DNA of 64,000 nucleotides from CAVRQM01 sp963838805 (lineage in GTDB: Bacteria > Pseudomonadota > Alphaproteobacteria > Acetobacterales > Acetobacteraceae). The notes under the pieces are model-generated. The model was not told the origin of the DNA, did not search any database, and worked only from the letters and a program-made list of their open reading frames with translations. Below, in pieces: positions 58,595 through 64,000 of the stretch. The position numbers and the translations under genes are program-made. Location of the stretch: assembly GCA_963838805.1 (NCBI GenBank), contig CAWISK010000002.1, forward strand, positions 186,001 through 250,000, read 5' to 3'. Every line of letters begins with the position of its first letter. Position 1 is the stretch's first letter.

Positions 58595-60582
58595 ATGAGC
58601 GATGTTCCAGCCGGCAGCTATCCGCGCGAAGGGGCACCCGGCGCCCGGCGGCGGCGGGCTGGGCCGGAGGGGCTCTGGTCGCGCCTGCGCGTCTGGATCA
58701 CCGGCCATCCGCAACGGCGCGGGCTGCGTCGGCCGCAAGGTCAGAAACCCTCGCCGCCGGAGCGGCGGGCGCATCTCTGGTACTGGTTCGTGGTGTTCGG
58801 CGCGCTGATGCTGTTCCAGGGATGGCTGGCGCGCCGCCAGACCGTCCAATCCGTGCCGTACAGCCAGTTCCTGACGATGCTGCACGACCACAAGCTGAAG
58901 GCGGTGCAGGTCGAGGACCAGCATCTGCTGGCGCAGCTGAACCAGAAGCTGCCGAACGGGAAGACCTATGTCTCGGCCATCGCCGTGCCGGAGTACATCC
59001 AGAAGGAATTGCAGGCGGCTGGCGTCGAATACACCGGCGAGGTGCCCAACACGTTCTGGAGCACCCTGCTGTCCTGGCTGATCCCGCTCGGCATCTTCGG
59101 CTTCTTCTGGATGTTCGTGTTCCGCCGCTACGCCCAGGGCTTCGGGGCGGGCGGCGGGCTGATGTCGATCGGCCGCTCGCGCGCGAAGATCTTCGTCGAG
59201 ACGGACACCAAGACCACCTTCGCCGACGTGGCCGGGGCCGACGAGGCCAAGGAGGAACTGCAGGAGATCGTGCAGTTCCTGAAGGACCCGAAGGGCTACG
59301 GCAGGCTCGGCGCGCATGTGCCGAAGGGCGTGCTGCTGGTGGGCCCGCCCGGCACCGGCAAGACGCTGCTGGCGCGTGCGGTCGCGGGCGAGGCGGGCGG
59401 TGCCGTTCTTCTCCATCTCCGGCTCCGAGTTCGTCGAGATGTTCGTGGGCGTGGGCGCGGCGCGGGTGCGCGATTTGTTCCACCAGGCGACCGAGCGGGC
59501 GCCGGCCATCGTGTTCATCGACGAGCTGGACGCGATGGGCCGGGCGCGCGGCGCCTATCCCGGCATCGGCGGCCACGACGAGAAGGAGCAGACGCTGAAC
59601 CAGTTGCTGGTCGAGCTGGACGGGTTCGATCCGCGCGTGGGCGTGGTGCTGCTGGCGGCCACCAACCGGCCGGAAATCCTCGATCCGGCGCTGCTGCGCG
59701 CCGGCCGGTTCGACCGGCAGGTGCTGGTCGATCGCCCGGACCGCGCCGCGCGGCGCGCCATCCTGGCGCTGCATCTGAAGAAGGTGCGGCTGGCGCCGGG
59801 CGTGGATGCCGACCGCATCGCCGAGCTGACGCCGGGGCTGACGGGTGCCGACCTCGCCAATCTGGTCAACGAGGCGGCGCTGCTGGCGACACGGCGGCAC
59901 GCCGCCGAGGTCGATATGAACGACATCAACGAGGCGATCGAGCGCAGCATCGCGGGCCTCGCCCGCCGCTCGCGCGTGTTGCAGCCGCGCGAGCGCGAGA
60001 TGGTGGCGTTTCACGAGATGGGCCACGCGCTGGTGGCGATGTCGCTGCCCGGCACCGATCCGGTGCACAAGGTGTCGATCATCCCGCGCGGCGTGGGGGC
60101 GCTGGGCTACACGATCCAGCGCCCGACCGAGGACCGCTATCTGATGACGCGCGAGGAGCTGGAGAACCGGATGGCGGTGCTGCTGGGCGGGCGTGCCGCG
60201 GAGATGCTGGTGTTCGATACCGAGACCACGGGTGCGGCCGACGATCTGCAGCGCGCCACCGACATGGCCCGCGCGATGGTGGCGCGGTTCGGCATGGTCG
60301 ACAGTTTCGGCCCGGCGGCGTTCGAGAAGGAGCCGCGCAGTTTTCTGGGCGGCCCGGCGCCGATGATGCCCGATCCAGGGCGGCCCGATACCAGCGAGGC
60401 GACGGCGCAGGTGATCGACGAGCTGGTGCGCGGCATCGTGCGCCACGCGCTTGATCGTGCGGTGATGAAGCTGCGCGAGCGGCGCGAATTGCTGGAGCGC
60501 ACGGCGCGCACGCTGCTGGAACGCGAGACGCTCAGCGCCGAGGAGCTTGCGCGCGCTGGCGGCGGAGCCGCAGATGGCGTGA
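58595..60582 (+). CDS. FtsH-type membrane AAA zinc protease (two frameshifts)
   Basis: Membrane-bound AAA metalloprotease. Two membrane segments (LWYWFVVFGALMLFQGWL near 65 and LLSWLIPLGIFGFFWMFVF near 160) flank a small periplasmic domain. The Walker A is GPPGTGKTLLARA, Walker B IVFIDELDAMG, SRH around NRPEILDPALLRAGRFDR and the zinc site HEMGHAL, where most FtsH have HEAGH. An extra G near 59400 breaks the frame after Walker A, and a lost base near 60556 hides the end EELARALAAEPQMA-stop. The N-terminal 60 residues are an added basic segment. A strong GAGGAGGAG site precedes the ATG. Confidence 0.88.
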
Positions 60583-61148
60583 GCGGCGGGGAAGCGGTGT
60601 TTCGCGGCGCGCCGGGCGGCAGGAGGAAGGAGCCGAGTTCGCAGCGGCTTCGGCGGGCGTTTGGGGCGGGCGGGTTTGGGCCGGACGGGAGGTTTCGGGT
60701 GCCGCCGCAGGGCCAGCTCCGGGCCGGGGCGGACCCCCAGCATCCGGCAGAGCGGGCGGAGCAGGCGCCCCGCCTGCGGGGCCGCGGCGAGCAGGGCTTT
60801 CAGCTCCGGGCCTTCGAGCAGCGCCTGGAGCTGGCTGCCATAGACCGCCGTCTCTGGCGCGGCGCGGACCAGCCAGGCGAAACCACGCGGCAGAGGCGGC
60901 GTGGCCCGCGAGAGGCGTGCCGGCCGCGCCCGCCGCGAGGCCGGAGGCGGGGCGGGGAGCTGTCCGGCGCGGAAGCGGGCGATCAGCGTTTCGAGCCGGG
61001 CGGCCCGGCGCCGCAGCGTGCCCCAGAGCCGGACCAGCAACGGCTGCGTGGCGCCCGATCGCGCCGCCCGGGTTGCGATGGCGGCGCAGAGCCAGGTGAT
61101 GATCCCTGTGCAGTGGGAGGCCAGGTCCGGGGAGGGGGTGGGGAGCAA
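60534..61148 (-). CDS. Orphan basic helical protein behind a strong promoter
   Basis: About 190 residues, Arg/Ala/Leu/Pro-rich and very basic. Recognisable coherent segments are AWLVRAAPETAVYGSQLQAL and LLRPLCRMLGVRPG, followed by a Pro/Lys/Arg repeat tail (KPPVRPKPARPKRPPKPLR). The frame has no stop until far inside ftsH; the first stop in a neighbouring frame is near 60532, so an indel is likely. The start may be TTG at 61148, just below the promoter. It converges on and overlaps ftsH. No family is recognised. Confidence 0.5.
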
Positions 61149-61155
61149 GACTAAG

Positions 61156-61185
61156 ACTATAGTCCTATGAGACGCGGTTTGTCAA
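61156..61185 (-). promoter_or_regulatory. Near-consensus promoter with palindrome over the -10
   Basis: On the minus strand TTGACA (61185-61180) is followed after 18 bases by TATAGT (61161-61156). A perfect palindrome GACTATAGTC (61155-61164) covers the -10, flanked by near-matching TA bases. A transcript would begin close to 61149, next to the TTG start of the orphan gene. The palindrome would suit a dimeric repressor. Confidence 0.6.
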
Positions 61186-61210
61186 GGGGCGGGATTGTGC
61201 GGGCCGCGAG

Positions 61211-61250
61211 CCTTACCCCCGGCCCTCTCCCTGAGGGAGAGGGGGAAGGA
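61211..61250. repeat. Half copy of the long palindromic repeat (copy 5)
   Basis: CCGGCCCTCTCCCTGAGG with GGAGAGGGGG following; only the left arm is present. The right arm is absent from the next 60 bases. Confidence 0.8.
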
Positions 61251-61307
61251 ACGTGGGGCTTTTGCAGCAGGCCGTTGCACAACATGGTCACACGGAGACC
61301 GCAGCCC

Positions 61308-62112
61308 TCATTTCGGCATCGGCGGAATCGATACACCATTCTTGAAGCTTTGCAGCGTCCAGTCATATGGCGCGGTGGCGGTGCGGAACGTACCGAGCTG
61401 GGGAGAGGCCAGGTCAAGAATGTCCACGATGACGGTCGTCCACACCACCGTCAGCAACAACAGAGAATCCGCGACGGACTGCCTTTGAGGCCAAATTGGT
61501 AGCCGAGCGCGGCCATGCTCAGTAAGGCCATTCCAACGAGTAGCCAGAAAACTTGAGGCGGAAGCCGCAGATCGAAGGCAAGACGTTCCGCCGCACCCGT
61601 GTCGAACACCTCGTTGAGTGCGGCCATGAGCGACGTCGAGACGGTGTCCGGCCGATCGCGCACGATGGCCATCATGTGACCCCATATACTCGACTGTAGA
61701 TTGCTGGTCTTCTGGTTGAGTTCTTTCGCTCGGTCACGGTCCCGCCCGGCGGCCACGAAATCCCGGCGAACCTGCGTGTATTGTTCAAGCAGGCTTGCGA
61801 TCTCCTTGCCGCGCGGGTGATCAATCGCTTCGGCGCGCAGCCATGCCGTGCCGATGGCGTTGGCCTCGGCCAGCGTGCCGGAACGGCGTTCGGAAAATCG
61901 CGCGTTGGCGAAGGACAGCGTCAGCGCGAGAACGAAGGCGAGCAGCCCCAGCATGGCGCCGACAACGACGCCCACGTTCTCGCCGGCCATGGCGGGGTCC
62001 TTCGCCGCCTGCCGATCCAATAGCCTGCCGCGTGCGCGACCAGTTGGGCGACCAGCAAGATAAGACCGAATGCAAGAATGCTCCTGTCGGCGACAGCCGC
62101 GAGCAGTGTCAC
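61308..62112 (-). CDS. DUF4239 (bestrophin-like) membrane protein (two frameshifts)
   Basis: About 268 residues in three frames. The start (GTG at 62112) has ILAFGLILLVAQLVAHAAGY. The middle has VVVGAMLGLLAFVLALTLSFA, then SERRSGTLAEANAIGTAWLRAE, the hallmark of DUF4239 proteins, and VFWLLVGMALLSMAALGYQFG. The end has LLLLTVVWTTVIVDIL and a hydrophilic tail. Frame changes lie near 62005 and 61490. Four membrane segments flank a soluble helical loop. The function of the family is unknown. Confidence 0.72.
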
Positions 62113-62351
62113 CTGTGGCGCCCCTTCCTCGAAAAAGTTCCGGTTTGGCTAGTCGCGCCGAAGATCTGCATGGGCGATGTTCGACCGCTGAACCGTGACA
62201 CTGCTAACAAGACACCACCGACGAGCCACCATCGACGCAGCAACCAGCAGCAGTACGCACGCAACCGTGATCGTAGCGCGCTCTCGATTTGGGTGGCAAG
62301 TCCAGCCGTGTTTGATAAGGATGCGCGAATGGCAGGTGCGTTCCACCCGGA

Positions 62352-63229
62352 ATGAACGATGACCCGCTGTTCGGGCCTTTGAATCGCGCCGTGCTGGTGA
62401 TGGTGCTCCTGCTAGTCGGCATCGCTTGCGGATACCGAAAAAAGCGGAGTGTCAGCAAGTGATGAGCGGCGCATCGTCGCAACAATCCGCTCAGACCACC
62501 GATTCCGACCTTGCAAAGAAGCTGCAGAACCCGGTGGGCGACCTCATCAGCGTGCCGTTTCAGAACAACGTCAACCTGAGCGTCGGGCCGCACGGGGGCA
62601 CGCAGAACGTCCTCAACATTCAGCCTGTCATCCCGGTTCATGTGAACGAGACCTGGAACATCATCACGCGGACGGTTCTGCCCCTGGTGTGGAGCCCGTC
62701 GAACGAACCTGGCCGGAGTGTTCCGTTCGGACTTGGGCCGACCTCGTTCAGCGCGTTTCTATCGCCGAGCGTGCCGACGAACGGTTGGGTTTGGGGAGTG
62801 GGGCCGATTATCGAGGTGCCAACGGCAACGGACCGGTCGTTGGGATCGAATGTCTGGGGGCTTGGTCCGGCGGCGGTCATCGTCAAGACGGCTGGTCCGA
62901 TCGTCGCCGGAGTGCTTGTCAATAACGCCTTCTCACTGGGCGGTTCGTCGGGTCCCGCCGGAACGCGCTACAGTCTGTTCACGCTGAACCCCTTCTTCAA
63001 CTACAACTTCAACGGCGGATGGTTCGTCGGCAGCGTGCCCGTGATCACCGCCAATTTCAGTGCGCCAGGCGCGAAATGGACAGTGCCCGTCGGTCTGCAA
63101 GGAGGCAGACTGATCAAGATTAGCAACAATCTCCCTGTCAACCTGCTGGTCGGGGCGTATTACGATCCGGTGCGACCGCGATACGGTGCGACCTGGACCC
63201 TTCGCGCACAAGCCGCGATCATATTCTGA
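62352..63229 (+). CDS. Exported outer-membrane-type beta-barrel protein (one frameshift)
   Basis: The ATG at 62352 begins a signal segment (FGPLNRAVLVMVLLLVGIACG), but the frame changes near 62430 in a run of six A. The mature part reads DLAKKLQNPVGDLISVPFQN, NLSVGPHGGTQNVLNIQPVI and ends with an aromatic C-terminus (TLRAQAAIIF), typical of outer-membrane barrels. Alternating strands such as YSLFTLNPFFNYNFNGGWFV support this. The family resembles proteins of unknown transport role. It is divergent from the DUF4239 gene across 239 bp, where I see no clear promoter. Confidence 0.65.
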
Positions 63230-63346
63230 CGGAGTGCAGCGGATGGGTTCATGCACGAGAATGCCGGCAGGGAATCGGCGGACCGCATCGCCGGGCGAGG
63301 CGGCACGACAGTCACGGCCGCAGGCACATGACGGCGCGAGGCGGTG

Positions 63347-64000
63347 ATGGAATCTGGCAGGGCGGCTTCGACTGAAACTGCTTCGCATTACGGGATGGTC
63401 CATGTGCCCGGTGGGACATTCCGCATGGGCTCCGACAGGCACTATCCGGAAGAGGCGCCGTCGCACCTCGTGTCGGTCGACGGCTTCTGGATCGACGCGA
63501 CGCCCGTAACGAACCGGCAATTCGCCGAGTTTGTCCGCGCCACCGGCCATGTCACCTTCGCCGAGACGGTCCCCGATCCGAAGGATTATCCCGGTTCGCT
63601 GCCGCATCTGATCTTCGCGGGCTCGCTGGTTTTCATGCCGCCCAAGCAACCGGTCGATCTGAGCGACTGGAGCCAGTGGTGGAGCCTGCTTGAAGGGGCG
63701 AACTGGCGCCAGCCCTACGGTCCCGGCAGCGGCATCAAGGGGCTCGACCACCACCCCGTGGTCCATGTGACATTCGGCGACGCGCTAGCCTATGCCGCTT
63801 GGGCCGGCAAGGAATTGCCGACCGAAGCCGAATGGGAATTCGCCGCCCGCGGTGGCCTTGACGGCGCCGAGTTCGCCTGGGGCGACGAGTTCATGCCAGG
63901 CAAACGCGCGATGGCCAACACGTGGCATGGCGACTTCCCACACCACAGGCGGCCCGGCTACAGGCGCACCTCGCCGGTCAAGGCGTTTCCGCCGAACGGC
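63347..64000 (+). CDS. Formylglycine-generating-enzyme-like protein (partial)
   Basis: Runs off the window end. From the ATG at 63347 the frame reads YGMVHVPGGTFRMGSDRHYP, then VDGFWIDATPVTNRQFAEFV, HHPVVHVTFGDALAYAAWAG and LPTEAEWEFAARGGLDGA, the FGE/SUMF1 order. Such enzymes oxidise the sulfatase active-site Cys to formylglycine, but other SUMF1-fold proteins have different roles. The catalytic Cys pair would lie beyond base 64000. A partner sulfatase is not in the window. The gap 63230-63346 holds nothing recognisable. Confidence 0.85.
   Translation, partial: MESGRAASTETASHYGMVHVPGGTFRMGSDRHYPEEAPSHLVSVDGFWIDATPVTNRQFAEFVRATGHVTFAETVPDPKDYPGSLPHLIFAGSLVFMPPKQPVDLSDWSQWWSLLEGANWRQPYGPGSGIKGLDHHPVVHVTFGDALAYAAWAGKELPTEAEWEFAARGGLDGAEFAWGDEFMPGKRAMANTWHGDFPHHRRPGYRRTSPVKAFPPNG

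Noticed and set aside
58698..60533. Continuation of the minus-strand orphan frame through ftsH
   Set aside because: It is antisense to conserved FtsH motifs; the true stop is probably hidden by an indel near 60.5 kb.
60583..61154. C-terminal extension of FtsH to 61154
   Set aside because: The text becomes Arg/Gly-rich without homology, and an indel gives a normal FtsH end at 60582.

Overview
The window is GC-rich alphaproteobacterial chromosome, most likely from an Acetobacteraceae-like member of the Rhodospirillales. The evidence is a complete mra/dcw cell-wall cluster, a two-piece (circularly permuted) tmRNA next to an SspB adaptor gene, alphaproteobacterial DUF3035 and SspB families, the queG-queF-tgt-queA group, and dense GC-rich coding with ATGA-type stop/start overlaps. 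No rRNA, tRNA, CRISPR array or phage was recognised.

Layout. (1) 1-11.7 kb, minus strand: mraZ-rsmH-ftsL-ftsI-murE-murF-mraY-murD-ftsW-murG, the peptidoglycan-precursor and division operon. Four TGGGN boxes at an exact 10-bp period lie upstream of mraZ. (2) 11.9-14.0 kb: an IS66-family element (tnpB, tnpC), apparently truncated, next to the dcw regulatory region. (3) 14-18 kb: a secreted repeat protein, RNase P RNA (rnpB), a small exported protein and a secreted GH16-like protein. (4) 18-23.9 kb: isochorismatase-like hydrolase, AmiD-type amidase, DjlA-like co-chaperone, large AsmA-like protein and two small proteins. (5) 23.9-28.4 kb: late queuosine genes queG, queF, tgt and queA, with an SMR transporter overlapping tgt. 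(6) 28.4-31.7 kb: VOC protein, sspB, ssrA (tmRNA), thyX and rbsK. (7) 32-41.4 kb: an orphan 530-aa protein, HbpS/GlcG-like protein, Mrp/ApbC, hflK-hflC-degP, serB and miaA. (8) 41.5-45.5 kb: ilvB-ilvH-ilvC, with a decayed membrane gene between ilvH and ilvC. (9) 45.6-53 kb: dienelactone hydrolase, desaturase, mutL, pgi, a DUF4142 protein and a DUF3035 lipoprotein. (10) 53-57.4 kb: lspA, ileS and ribF. (11) 57.5-64 kb: a D-threonine-aldolase-like pseudoenzyme, an FtsH-type protease, an orphan protein with a strong promoter, a DUF4239 membrane protein, an outer-membrane-type protein and the start of a formylglycine-generating-enzyme-like gene.

Sequence state. Many genes are broken by one-base frame changes, including essential ones (murG, murD, murF, ileS, lipoprotein genes) and mutL and pgi. 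These are often in GC runs and are densest at 48-54 kb. I read most of them as base-call errors and annotate the genes across the breaks. The exception is rbsK, which is broken by an exact 11-bp tandem duplication. A family of long inverted repeats sharing CTCACCCCGGCCCTCTCC occurs five times between genes from 43 to 61 kb.

The most notable items are the ssrA-sspB neighbourhood with tag ANDNHEALALAA and a 5-nt intervening segment, the MraZ box array, the D-threonine-aldolase homologue that lacks every cofactor ligand, and the palindrome-embedded promoter at 61.15 kb.
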